Assembly (NCBI GenBank): GCA_030753015.1
Contig: JASMDC010000025.1
Span: 1-50,562, forward strand
Length of the DNA stretch: 50,562 bases
Origin: Candidatus Undinarchaeales archaeon
Lineage (GTDB): Archaea > SpSt-1190 > JASMDC01
Direction: 5' to 3'
The notes below the pieces were generated by a model that saw only the letters and a program-made list of their open reading frames with translations, was not told the DNA's origin and did no database searches. The stretch's first letter is position 1. Each line of letters begins with the position of its first letter. The position numbers and the translations under genes are program-made. Below are positions 22,626-30,316 of the stretch, piece by piece.

Positions 22626-22985
22626 CTAGAGCACGCACTTGGCACAGTTCGCCTGAGAGCAGGCGACGTTGTCGCCCCTCCACCGCAGAGTCCACTGCTT
22701 GAGAGCCTGGATGACCGAGATGAAGTCCTCGCCCGACCCGGTCAGCTTGTACTCGCTCTTGACGGGGAAAGAGGAAGCATCCACCTGATTCATGACGAGC
22801 CCTTCGTGCTCCAGCTCCTTCAGACGGGCTGAGAGCATCTTGGGAGTGATCTCGTCCATAGACTTCTTTATCTTCGAGAAGCGCTTCCATCCACCGTTCC
22901 CCCTATAGAGCTCGAGGAGGATGAGCAGTGTCCATCGCTTTCCGAAGAGATGGGTGCTCTGGTAGACCGTGCACTCCTTATCCAT
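22626..22985 (-). CDS. HxlR-family winged-helix regulator
   Basis: A 119-residue HxlR-family protein. Core signature: C5 in the N-terminal segment, GKRWTLLILLELYRGN, RFSKIKKSMDEITPKMLSARLKELE (quoted in parts: FSKIKKSMDEITPKMLSARL), and LVMNQVDASSFPVKSEYKLT at the wing. HxlR proteins bind palindromic operators as dimers and often sense electrophiles or redox state through cysteines. This one adds a C-terminal cluster CSQANCAKC. It is divergent from a 4Fe-4S protein gene, with two perfect palindromes between them, so it probably controls that gene and itself. Confidence 0.9.
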   Translation of the reverse strand: MDKECTVYQSTHLFGKRWTLLILLELYRGNGGWKRFSKIKKSMDEITPKMLSARLKELEHEGLVMNQVDASSFPVKSEYKLTGSGEDFISVIQALKQWTLRWRGDNVACSQANCAKCVL

Positions 22986-23013
22986 AGTATACTCTTTGAA
23001 ACCTCTAAGTATT

Positions 23014-23027
23014 TATAGTTAACTATA
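23014..23027. promoter_or_regulatory. 14-base perfect palindrome, likely HxlR operator 1
   Basis: TATAGTTAACTATA is a perfect palindrome. It overlaps the probable TATA element of the HxlR gene (TATTTATAG, minus-strand transcript starting near 22986), so occupancy would block that promoter. Its centre is 20 bases from the second palindrome, close to two turns of DNA. Confidence 0.6.
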
Positions 23028-23034
23028 CAAAAGA

Positions 23035-23046
23035 TACTAGCTAGTA
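23035..23046. promoter_or_regulatory. 12-base perfect palindrome, likely HxlR operator 2
   Basis: TACTAGCTAGTA is a perfect palindrome abutting the A-rich TATA-like run (AAAAATATA, 23046-23054) of the 4Fe-4S protein gene. Its TACT...AGTA ends resemble operators described for HxlR/YodB-type repressors. Binding here would cover the BRE/TATA of the divergent gene. Confidence 0.6.
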
Positions 23047-23073
23047 AAAATATAGCAAGGGTTGGTGATCGAT

Positions 23074-23844
23074 ATGGTCTTACGCGAAATAGTCCAGATA
23101 GATGAGAACAAGTGCACGGGCTGCGGTCTGTGTATCCCGAACTGCCACGAGGGAGCGCTCCAGATCGTCGGAGGAAAGGCACGCCTTGTGAAGGATGTCT
23201 ACTGTGACGGCCTTGGCAACTGCCTCGGCCATTGCCCCGAGGACGCGATCACTATCGTGAAGAAGGACGTGAACGCCTTCGATTTCGAGGCAACGAACGA
23301 GAACCTGCGGGAGCAGGGGATGGAGGAGCTCACCGAGAACCCGCTCGAGAAAGTGGACGCCCCCACGCCCAAGGCGCCGCCGCCCATGGCCTGCGGGTGC
23401 CCCGGCACCATGGTAAGGGACCTGCGGCAGGAGACCGCGCCCGTTGCCGCGGCAGCACCTCAGGAGAGCCAGCTGCGACAGTGGCCCATACAGCTCCATC
23501 TGCTCCCACCGCAAGCGCCCTTCTTCAAGGGGGCCGACCTCATCGTGATGGCGGACTGCGTGGGAGTGTCGTATCCCGACCTCCACCAGAATCTTATCAA
23601 GGGGAAGGCGATAACCATCGCCTGCCCAAAGCTCGATGACACGTCGCCGTACGTCGACAAGCTGCAGGCCATCATCGAGCACAACGGTCTCTCGTCGCTC
23701 ACTGTCGCGACCATGGAGGTGCCCTGTTGCCACGGCCTCTACATCATGGTCAAGCAGGCGCTTGAGGCGTCAGGCGTTGACCTCAGGCTCAAGCACATGG
23801 TCATAGGGATCAATGGATCGGTCCTGCGAGAACAAGTGGAGTAG
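23074..23844 (+). CDS. 4Fe-4S ferredoxin-domain protein
   Basis: About 256 residues from the ATG at 23074; GGTGATC four bases upstream is a good Shine-Dalgarno match. Residues 1-70 are a two-cluster ferredoxin-like domain: CTGCGLCIPNC, then the unusual CDGLGNCLGHCPEDA, in which the spacing is Cx5Cx3C. A linker with ACGCPG follows, then a C-terminal alpha/beta domain of about 110 residues with further cysteines (ADCVGVSYPD, ACPKLDD, PCCHGLY). An electron-transfer or redox-sensor role is plausible; relatives occur in anaerobes. It is divergent from HxlR. Upstream TTG at 23062 is an alternative start. Confidence 0.82.
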   Translation: MVLREIVQIDENKCTGCGLCIPNCHEGALQIVGGKARLVKDVYCDGLGNCLGHCPEDAITIVKKDVNAFDFEATNENLREQGMEELTENPLEKVDAPTPKAPPPMACGCPGTMVRDLRQETAPVAAAAPQESQLRQWPIQLHLLPPQAPFFKGADLIVMADCVGVSYPDLHQNLIKGKAITIACPKLDDTSPYVDKLQAIIEHNGLSSLTVATMEVPCCHGLYIMVKQALEASGVDLRLKHMVIGINGSVLREQVE

Positions 23845-23943
23845 AGAGAATGTGTACTGCTATCAACGCCAAGAGAATGCCTGGAACCGGTCCGTCGCGG
23901 CCGCCCGTGGGCACGGCATGGCCATGGAGGACGGATCCGTCGT

Positions 23944-23975
23944 GAGCGGATAACGGTTCGAACCCGTTTCCGCTC
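23944..23975 (+). other. tRNA acceptor/T-arm minihelix-like hairpin
   Basis: A 32-base hairpin: seven-base stem GAGCGGA/TCCGCTC, one bulged T, five-base stem AACGG/CCGTT and a seven-base loop TTCGAAC. The size and the loop equal a tRNA acceptor stem stacked on a T-arm, with the D- and anticodon arms absent. No matching 5' half was found nearby, and no CCA follows. It could be a tRNA remnant, a tRNA mimic, or simply a stable hairpin 3' of the 4Fe-4S gene. Confidence 0.5.
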
Positions 23976-24005
23976 CTCTAGGTTTTTAACACCAACCTTC
24001 CCTTA

Positions 24006-24040
24006 CGGGGGCCCATCACCACCTCGGGCCCCCGACTTTT
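24006..24040. terminator. Strong hairpin followed by T run
   Basis: CGGGGGCCC (24006-24014) pairs perfectly with GGGCCCCCG (24026-24034) around an 11-base loop, followed by ACTTTTTT. It lies between the plus-strand 4Fe-4S gene and the convergent MFS gene, as expected for a terminator of the plus-strand transcript. Confidence 0.7.
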
Positions 24041-25279
24041 TTATTCCTCTTTCGGAGCAGGGATCCCAGGCTCGTTACCGACGAGCATGCTGAACAGTAG
24101 CGCTGCTGTGAGGCTCACACCGGCAGAGAACGCGTAGCTCCCGCGCATCCCTGCCACCGGGACCTCCCACAGGAGACCGGTGATGACGCCGGCGCCCAGA
24201 GCGCAGACACCGGCCGTCGCCTGGTGGACACCGAACGCCGTGGCCTTTACTTCATCGGGCACAAGCTCGGCCACGAGGGCGCGCTGGACCGTCCCCATCA
24301 CGGCCATCACCGTCCCGTAGGCGGCGAAGAGCACCACCAAGTGGGCGGGGGATGAGGCACGACCGAGCCCGAGGGCGGTCACAGCGAAGAGGAGGTAGCC
24401 GCAGAGCACGACCGGACGTCGGCCGAAGCGGTCCGAGAGGGCACCTGCAGGGATCGCCGTGGCAGCGTACACAAGGTTGTACCAGGCATAGATCAAGGGG
24501 ATGTAACGCAACGTGATCCCCTGGTCCACCGCGGCGAGCACAAGGAAGGCGTAGGGGAACAGGCTTATGGAGAACAGGCCGTGGGCAACGAGGTTGCGGC
24601 GGTACGGGCCGGGGAGCGAGGAGAGCTCGGGGTGCGGTCCTGTGCTCGACCGTGATTCGTCCTGGGTGTCGCGCAGCTGCCACACGAGTGCTACGGCCAT
24701 GAGCGCCGGTACGATCGATAGGGCGAACACTGCCCGGTACGCGCCTACCTCCCCGTACATCACCGTGAGGGTCGGTAGCAGCAGGAACACCACCACCGGA
24801 CCCAGCATGGCGCCCAATGAGTCCATGGCCTTGCGGTAGCCGAAGGCAAGGCCCAGGTCGCACGATCCGGCGCACGAGGCGACCATGGCGTCGCGGGCGC
24901 TCCCACGAAGCCCCTTGCCGACCCTGTCGGCCAACCGGACAGCCAGGATGTGTGGCCATACGGTGGCGAGAGCGAACAGCGGTTTTACCAGTCCCGAGAG
25001 GGCGTACCCGCCCACCACGAAGGGCCGTCGCTTCCGTATGCGGTCGGACCAGAGACCCGATCCGGCCTTCATGAGGTTGGCGGTGGCCTCGGCCAGCCCC
25101 TCGATGAGCCCGAGAACTGCTGGTGGCGCGCCGAGCACGGTAGTTATGAACAGGGGGAGCAGAGGCCAGATCATCTCGCTGGAGAGGTCCGTGAGGAGGC
25201 TGACACAGCCTAAAAGGAGGACGGTGCGGTCCAGTGACGCAAGGCGTCTGTAGAGCGGGGGCGCTGTATCCTCCGCCAT
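24041..25279 (-). CDS. Major facilitator superfamily transporter
   Basis: A 412-residue membrane protein with about twelve hydrophobic segments. The N-terminal LLGCVSLLTDLSSEMIWPLL and the loop GLWSDRIRKRRPFVVGGY (the MFS motif A between TM2 and TM3) identify the superfamily; a similar loop, ALSDRFGRRPVVLCGY, appears in the second half. The central loop is polar. Substrate unknown; efflux or metabolite uptake are both possible. It starts eight bases after the M42 peptidase stop, so the two are probably one transcript. Confidence 0.88.
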   Translation of the reverse strand: MAEDTAPPLYRRLASLDRTVLLLGCVSLLTDLSSEMIWPLLPLFITTVLGAPPAVLGLIEGLAEATANLMKAGSGLWSDRIRKRRPFVVGGYALSGLVKPLFALATVWPHILAVRLADRVGKGLRGSARDAMVASCAGSCDLGLAFGYRKAMDSLGAMLGPVVVFLLLPTLTVMYGEVGAYRAVFALSIVPALMAVALVWQLRDTQDESRSSTGPHPELSSLPGPYRRNLVAHGLFSISLFPYAFLVLAAVDQGITLRYIPLIYAWYNLVYAATAIPAGALSDRFGRRPVVLCGYLLFAVTALGLGRASSPAHLVVLFAAYGTVMAVMGTVQRALVAELVPDEVKATAFGVHQATAGVCALGAGVITGLLWEVPVAGMRGSYAFSAGVSLTAALLFSMLVGNEPGIPAPKEE

Positions 25280-25286
25280 AATGAAC

Positions 25287-26366
25287 CTACTGGAGCACGA
25301 TAGAGGGCTCCGAGGCGAATTCCGTGTTGGCCGGGACCGCCTTGATCGCCTCCACCAGAAGGGTAACAGCGTTCTCCATGTCCTTGAGGCTGGCCACTTC
25401 GATGGGGCTGTGGATGTAGCGGGACGCCACCGACAGTACGCCCGAGGGGATGCCCTCGCGGCTGAGGTAGATCATGGCGGCGTCGGTCTGCCCCCCCTCG
25501 CTCACCTTGAGCTGGTACGGGAGCTTCTTCGCCTTCCCTGCATCCACCAGGAGGTGCTTGACGGCAGGGTGGGTGATGGTCCCCCTCCCGCCTGCCTCCA
25601 TGAGGATGATGACCGGTCCCGCACCGAGCTTAACGGGCGCCATGTGGAGCTCCACACCGGGGAAGTCGGCGGACACCGCGACGTCCAGGGCGATAGCTAG
25701 GGTGGGCTTGAGTCCGTAGGCGGCAACCCGTGCGCCTTTAAGGCCTACCTCCTCCTGGACCGTGCCCACCGCAAAGATGGTACAGTCGCTGTCCTTCAGC
25801 TGACGAACGGTCTCGACGAGCACGGCGCATCCGATGCGGTTGTCCAGCGCCTTTCCGGTGATTATGTTCGGAGCACCGAGCACCTCGAAGTGCTGGTCGA
25901 AGGTGATGTAGTCGCCGACGGTAATGCCCATGGCCTCCACGTTCTTCTTGCTGGTGGCCCCCACATCGATGAAGAGGTCCGGATCCTTGTCATCGACCTC
26001 CCTCTGTAGGTGAGGTGGGCGGATGCCGATGACGCCCCTAATGGGACCTTTCTCGGTGTGGACCACGATCCGGCGGTTGACGAGGGTGGAGAAGTGGATC
26101 CCGCCGACGCGGGCGAACTTGATGAAGCCCTTGTCGTTGATGAACTTGACAACCAGCCCGATCTCGTCCATGTGCGCGGCGAGCATTATACGCGGGGCGT
26201 CGATCTTGCCCTTCTTGATCGCGATGAGGTTGCCCAGCATGTCGACGCGCACCTCGTCGACATGGGGACGCAGGTACTCGGACATGATGCGCCGTACTTC
26301 TCCCTCATTCCCCGATACACCTATCGCCTCGCTCAGGGTCTTGATGATTTTTTGCAACCGTCTCAT
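25287..26366 (-). CDS. M42-family aminopeptidase (TET/endoglucanase-M type)
   Basis: A 359-residue di-metal aminopeptidase. M42 enzymes form dodecameric TET particles that trim peptides released by the proteasome. Ligands and catalytic residues are visible: AAHMDEIG (His/Asp), GKALDNRIG (bridging Asp), TVQEEVGLKGA (catalytic Glu pair), ALDVAVSAD and the C-terminal HSPIEVASL histidine. Length is normal. A TATA-like element at about 26398-26408 on the minus strand lies 32-40 bases before the ATG. The MFS gene follows. Confidence 0.93.
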   Translation of the reverse strand: MRRLQKIIKTLSEAIGVSGNEGEVRRIMSEYLRPHVDEVRVDMLGNLIAIKKGKIDAPRIMLAAHMDEIGLVVKFINDKGFIKFARVGGIHFSTLVNRRIVVHTEKGPIRGVIGIRPPHLQREVDDKDPDLFIDVGATSKKNVEAMGITVGDYITFDQHFEVLGAPNIITGKALDNRIGCAVLVETVRQLKDSDCTIFAVGTVQEEVGLKGARVAAYGLKPTLAIALDVAVSADFPGVELHMAPVKLGAGPVIILMEAGGRGTITHPAVKHLLVDAGKAKKLPYQLKVSEGGQTDAAMIYLSREGIPSGVLSVASRYIHSPIEVASLKDMENAVTLLVEAIKAVPANTEFASEPSIVLQ

Positions 26367-26456
26367 GCCCTCGCCGGACCTACCACCCCTGCATGGAAAT
26401 ATATGTGTTTTCCTCGGGCGGGCCCTCCCTACCGGCGTCCCGCGGCCCGCTCAGCG

Positions 26457-26468
26457 TATATTTAAATA
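26457..26468 (+). promoter_or_regulatory. TATA-like box for the PAC2 gene
   Basis: TATATTTAAATA lies about 65 bases before the ATG at 26528. It predicts a leader of about 40 bases, one of the few longer leaders in this window; the leader contains the GC-rich hairpin CCCCAGCCCGGGG. Confidence 0.5.
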
Positions 26469-26527
26469 GTAACACGGGCTCCCCAGCCCGGGGCGCCAGC
26501 AAGGCGTTCTGTAGTTGTGTGATTACC

Positions 26528-27280
26528 ATGGGAGAAGAAACAGAAAGCACCGTCAAGATCATCGATCTAAGGTTCGAGAAGCTCGACAATCCCATCGTCG
26601 TGGAGGGATTCCCCTCGGTGGGGCTTGTGGGCGCCATCGCCACCGAGTACCTCACCTCGAAACTGAAGATGAAGTACATCGGGTACATGAAGTCCAAGCG
26701 CTTCCCTCCCATCACCCTAATCAAGGACGGCATCCCCACGGCCCCCATCCGCATCTACGCCAAGGACAACCTCGTCGTCTTCGTGTCCGACACCGCAGTT
26801 CCCCCGGCCATGGTCCACGACGTGGCCGACTGCATCGTTGACTGGGTCCAGAAGCACCAGGCCAAGCAGATCGTCTCCATCGGTGGCATCGCCCAATCAG
26901 CTCGGCAGCAGGAGGACGAACCAAACGTGTACGGCGTGGCGACGACCGCACGCGAGATGAAGAAGATCGAGAACGTCGGCCTCGAGACCATCCACCTCGG
27001 ATTCCTGACCGGCGTGTACGGTGTGCTGATGATGGAGTGCGCTGAACGGGGCATCCCCGCCATGGGATTCCTTGCCGACGCACACTACGAGTATCCCGAC
27101 CCGGCAGCCGCGGCAGCAGCGCTCGACGCAATGGCCAAGGTGCTCAAGCTCAAGATATCCACAAAGCCCCTCCTCGAGACGGCCGACCGCATCGAGTCGA
27201 AGATGCAGGCGCTGATGAGCCAGACCAAGAAGGCCATGGAAGGGATGGAGAGCCAGCAGTACCCGTCCATCTACCGATAG
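26528..27280 (+). CDS. PAC2-family protein
   Basis: A 250-residue PAC2 (proteasome assembly chaperone 2-like) protein. The N-terminal NPIVVEGFPSVGLVGAIATE is diagnostic, followed by the alpha/beta core with KQIVSIGGIAQSA and the conserved MECAERGIPAMGFLADAH. A helical C-terminal tail (about residues 215-250) could be coiled. Archaeal members are thought to aid proteasome or other assembly; direct evidence is limited. The adjacent M42 peptidase on the other strand fits a protein-turnover theme. The frame is open upstream to 26393, but the promoter lies inside that stretch, so 26528 is the start. Confidence 0.9.
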   Translation: MGEETESTVKIIDLRFEKLDNPIVVEGFPSVGLVGAIATEYLTSKLKMKYIGYMKSKRFPPITLIKDGIPTAPIRIYAKDNLVVFVSDTAVPPAMVHDVADCIVDWVQKHQAKQIVSIGGIAQSARQQEDEPNVYGVATTAREMKKIENVGLETIHLGFLTGVYGVLMMECAERGIPAMGFLADAHYEYPDPAAAAAALDAMAKVLKLKISTKPLLETADRIESKMQALMSQTKKAMEGMESQQYPSIYR

Positions 27281-27283
27281 GCC

Positions 27284-28057
27284 ATGATCACGTTACTGAC
27301 CGACTTCGGTACCGTCGACGGCTTCGTCGGTGCCATGAAGGGCGTCATCGCCAGCATCGCCCCGGGTGAGCCGGTGGTAGACATCACCCACGACGTGCCG
27401 TCCCAGGACGTGCAGAACGGCGCCTTCGCATTACGTGCCGCGTCATGCTTCTACCCGCCCGGGACCGTGCACTGCGCCGTGGTTGATCCCGGCGTCGGTA
27501 CCGCGCGCCGTGCCCTTGCGCTTCAGACGGCCCACTACCGGTTCGTCGGACCCGACAACGGCCTCATGCTCTGGGCCGCGGACGCTGACGGCGGCGTGCT
27601 GAAGGCGATCTCCTGCACGAACCCCGACTTCCACCTGCCCGATGTGTCGTGCACGTTCCACGGCCGGGACGTGTTCGCGCCCGTGGCCGCGCACCTGGCC
27701 ATCGACGTTCCCCTGGTGGAGCTGGGAGAGCCGGTCGATCCGGTGGACCTCGTTCGCCTTCCCTGGCGGGAGACGCCCTTACCGGAAGAAGGCGAGGTCG
27801 AGGCATGGGTGGTCCACGTGGACCGGTTCGGTAATGTGGTCACCTCCGTACCCGGCAAGGACATTCAAGGTCGGACACTGATCGATGGGAAGGACGTTCA
27901 GGTGTGCAAAGCCTATGACCGTCCGCCCGGGACTCTCGTTGTCGTGCCCGGGTCCGCAGGCCTTCTGGAACTGTCGGTCGTCAGGGGTTCGGCCGCCGAG
28001 CTGCTCGACCTTGACACGGGCGACAGGGTGCGGATCGGTCGGGGCGGTTCAGGTTAA
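27284..28057 (+). CDS. SAM hydrolase (SAM hydroxide adenosyltransferase) family
   Basis: A 257-residue protein of the former DUF62 family. Characterised archaeal members split S-adenosylmethionine to adenosine and methionine using a water; relatives are the fluorinase and chlorinase. Typical segments: LLTDFGTVDGFVGAMKG, VVDITHDVPSQDVQNGAF, CAVVDPGVGTARR and FVGPDNGLM. The Asp-Arg-His set expected for hydroxide formation appears as VVDPGVG, the RR pair, and CTFHGRDVFAPVAAHLA. It starts three bases after the PAC2 stop. The 3' end overlaps the convergent gene by nine bases. Confidence 0.92.
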   Translation: MITLLTDFGTVDGFVGAMKGVIASIAPGEPVVDITHDVPSQDVQNGAFALRAASCFYPPGTVHCAVVDPGVGTARRALALQTAHYRFVGPDNGLMLWAADADGGVLKAISCTNPDFHLPDVSCTFHGRDVFAPVAAHLAIDVPLVELGEPVDPVDLVRLPWRETPLPEEGEVEAWVVHVDRFGNVVTSVPGKDIQGRTLIDGKDVQVCKAYDRPPGTLVVVPGSAGLLELSVVRGSAAELLDLDTGDRVRIGRGGSG

Positions 28058-28516
28058 CCTATCCCTCCGCATTATCTTCCCGACACAGATGGCGCTGTCG
28101 GTACGGTTTGCGAATCCGCCGCGCTCATAGGTGACAAAGAGGTCCACACGATACACGTAACCGGAGTGCTGGCCAAGGTCCACACCCCCGAAGGACACCT
28201 CGCGATAGTCATCGATACCGATCGCCTTCCCTCCTCGCCACGCCACTTCCAGTTCGCCCCACTTCACGAGCATCTTCCGTATGATGATCGCCTCATTGGC
28301 GTAGTTCCTGATCGTGAGGGAGAAGGTCCCGTCCATCGCGATATGGTGGGTAATGTAGGAGAGGGTGTCGAACCCCATGCACGAAGGATTGATCTCCCGC
28401 TCGGGGAAGATGAGGCCCTCCCGGTAGAGGAAGATGAAGGCGATGATGAACACGAACAGGAGCCAGCCGTACGTATGGAGGTAGGCGAAGAAGGCCTGAC
28501 CTCGTGTGCCACCCAT
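28049..28516 (-). CDS. Single-pass membrane protein of unknown function
   Basis: A 155-residue protein with one N-terminal TM segment (YGWLLFVFIIAFIFLY) and a soluble beta-rich domain of about 120 residues, probably outside the cell. No cysteine motif or known domain stands out. The ATG lies about 26 bases after a TATA-like AGATAAATCAAG at 28537-28548. The 3' end overlaps that of the SAM hydrolase gene. Not recognised. Confidence 0.75.
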   Translation of the reverse strand: MGGTRGQAFFAYLHTYGWLLFVFIIAFIFLYREGLIFPEREINPSCMGFDTLSYITHHIAMDGTFSLTIRNYANEAIIIRKMLVKWGELEVAWRGGKAIGIDDYREVSFGGVDLGQHSGYVYRVDLFVTYERGGFANRTDSAICVGKIMRRDRLT

Positions 28517-28536
28517 AACTATGTACTAGGCGTGCT

Positions 28537-28548
28537 CTTGATTTATCT
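28537..28548 (-). promoter_or_regulatory. TATA-like box for the single-pass membrane protein
   Basis: AGATAAATCAAG on the minus strand, 26 bases before the ATG at 28516; predicts a leaderless message. Confidence 0.5.
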
Positions 28549-28565
28549 CTTTCACTCCGGATGGC

Positions 28566-30239
28566 TCAGGCGTACACGTCGACCGGGACGGGGGCGCCAC
28601 CGCCTGCCGGCGGGGCCTGGTACTCGTCGTGGAGGTCGTCGATGGTGGTCAGCACGTTCTGGCCGATGGCCTCATAGGTGTTCTCCTGGAGGTTGGCCAG
28701 TGAGACACGGATCGTCCAGCGGGGGGCCGCGAAGCCCATCCCCGGCAGGAGCACGGTGAGGCTGTCGTGGGCCATCTTCTCGAGGAACTCCACCGGGTGG
28801 AGGTTCTTCTCCATGTACTCACGGAACTCGGTGCCGTACTTCTTCTCGGCCATGTCCGCCACGTCGATGAGCGTATAGTAGTTGGTGGTGGCCATGGGTG
28901 GGATGGACGAGCCGAGCCCCTTGTAGAGGGACTCGTGCCGTCCTTTGAGCACGTCCTGGATGTACTGGCGGTACTCCTGCTTATCGTCCACCAGGTCGTA
29001 GAGCCCGAAGAGGGTCATCATGGCCTGCTGGGGCGTTGAGAGCCCGCCGGTGTGGCTGAGCGACACAGAGCGCGAGTCCAGCTCGATGCGGTCGATGAAC
29101 TTGAGCTGCGAGGGATCGGTCGCCTTGATCTTGTATCGCTCCCAGAGGGCGTCCTTGTCCTCTTGCGGCAGGTTGGCGATCTTCTCGTCGATGATGTTGT
29201 CCTCGTGGAGCATCACCGTGCCCAAGCGCCAGCCGGTCGCGCCGAAGTACTTGGAGTAGGAGTAGATGCCGATCGTGTTGCGCGGCACCTCGGTGAGCAG
29301 GGTGTCGAACTCGTCGATGAAGTTCGCATAGACCGTATCGGTCATCACGATGAGGTCCTGGCGCTCGGTCTTGATGAGGTCGGCGATCTTCTCCAGCGAG
29401 TCGGGGGATATGTTCACCGACGTGGGATTGGTCGGGTTCACCAGGAACAGGGCCTTGACCTCCGGGTCCTTGAGCTTCTCGATCTGGGCGTCATCGATCT
29501 GCCACTCGCTCTCCTGCGTGCCCTCGAGGGGGACCACCTCGAAGCCGTTCTCGGCCAATCCTGGAAGCTCCAGGTAGGGCGAGTATGTGGGTGTGATCAG
29601 AGCGATCTTGTCGCCCTGGTGGAGGATGCGGTTGGTCTTGAGCGAGTTGAGGGTGTACACGATGCCCGCCGTGGCGCCCTCGGTGGCGAACACGTCGAAC
29701 TTGGCCGCGAGGTCCATGTCCTCGCCCATGAGCACGTGGCCTGAGTACTGCTGGGCCACCCGCTCGGCAGCGGGCAGCATCCGCGGCGGGGTGGGATAGA
29801 TGCCCCCGAGGGATGCGTCCACGAGCTCGGCTACGAACTCGTCCTTGGCGATGCCCAGCTCCTTGTCCACGTAATCGATGGCGCGGCGGAGGAAGGTGGC
29901 GGTGTCGCCGAACGTGCTCGAGACCTGCAGGCCGTCGAGGAACTCGTCGAACTTGCGGTAGATCTCCTCCTTGGGCGGCAGCAGCCCGTCCATATCCTGC
30001 GGTGTCTGCTCCCGGGCCAGGTCATTTGCGAACAGGCCGAGCAGGTTGTAGCCGTCACGGGCTGCTGTGTTGAGGAAGTTGGGATTGCCTCTGCTGGCGT
30101 CCAGCACATTGGCCTCTTTACCGGTAGAGCGCCGCTCCTCTGCCCCCTTCTCAGCTGCGTCCAGGAGGAGCTCCCGTACCTCGAAGGGGCTCAACCTGTC
30201 GTAGGGATTGTCATTGAGGTCAGAGAGCTGGCTCTCCAT
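28566..30239 (-). CDS. asd: Bifunctional aspartate aminotransferase / aspartate 4-decarboxylase
   Basis: A 557-residue PLP enzyme of fold type I. Length and sequence match aspartate 4-decarboxylases (AsdA), which turn aspartate into alanine and CO2 and also transaminate. The PLP lysine is in SYSKYFGATGWRLG; the substrate-domain segment LVNPTNPTSVN and the FATEGATAGIVYTL loop are typical, as is the long N-terminal arm (GNPNFLNTAARDGYN). In bacteria the enzyme is often paired with an aspartate:alanine exchanger; none is adjacent here. A TATA-like CCTTATAAGG at 30263-30272 is 27 bases from the ATG. Confidence 0.92.
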   Translation of the reverse strand: MESQLSDLNDNPYDRLSPFEVRELLLDAAEKGAEERRSTGKEANVLDASRGNPNFLNTAARDGYNLLGLFANDLAREQTPQDMDGLLPPKEEIYRKFDEFLDGLQVSSTFGDTATFLRRAIDYVDKELGIAKDEFVAELVDASLGGIYPTPPRMLPAAERVAQQYSGHVLMGEDMDLAAKFDVFATEGATAGIVYTLNSLKTNRILHQGDKIALITPTYSPYLELPGLAENGFEVVPLEGTQESEWQIDDAQIEKLKDPEVKALFLVNPTNPTSVNISPDSLEKIADLIKTERQDLIVMTDTVYANFIDEFDTLLTEVPRNTIGIYSYSKYFGATGWRLGTVMLHEDNIIDEKIANLPQEDKDALWERYKIKATDPSQLKFIDRIELDSRSVSLSHTGGLSTPQQAMMTLFGLYDLVDDKQEYRQYIQDVLKGRHESLYKGLGSSIPPMATTNYYTLIDVADMAEKKYGTEFREYMEKNLHPVEFLEKMAHDSLTVLLPGMGFAAPRWTIRVSLANLQENTYEAIGQNVLTTIDDLHDEYQAPPAGGGAPVPVDVYA

Positions 30240-30262
30240 GGCCGATTCCAGCTGCCCCGGTG

Positions 30263-30272
30263 CCTTATAAGG
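30263..30272 (-). promoter_or_regulatory. TATA-like box for asd
   Basis: CCTTATAAGG, a perfect palindrome, centred about 28 bases before the ATG at 30239; suggests a leaderless message. Confidence 0.5.
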
Positions 30273-30316
30273 ATTGCTGTGGGCACGTCGTCACTTCCGA
30301 TGACGACGGGCGTGGA

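Noticed and set aside
23941..23957. Thirteen-base identity to the E. coli lac operator (GTGAGCGGATAAC)
   Set aside because: It is part of the stem of the tRNA-minihelix-like hairpin, has no LacI-type regulator nearby, and lies at the 3' end of a gene. Taken as coincidence; vector contamination is not suggested by the flanks.
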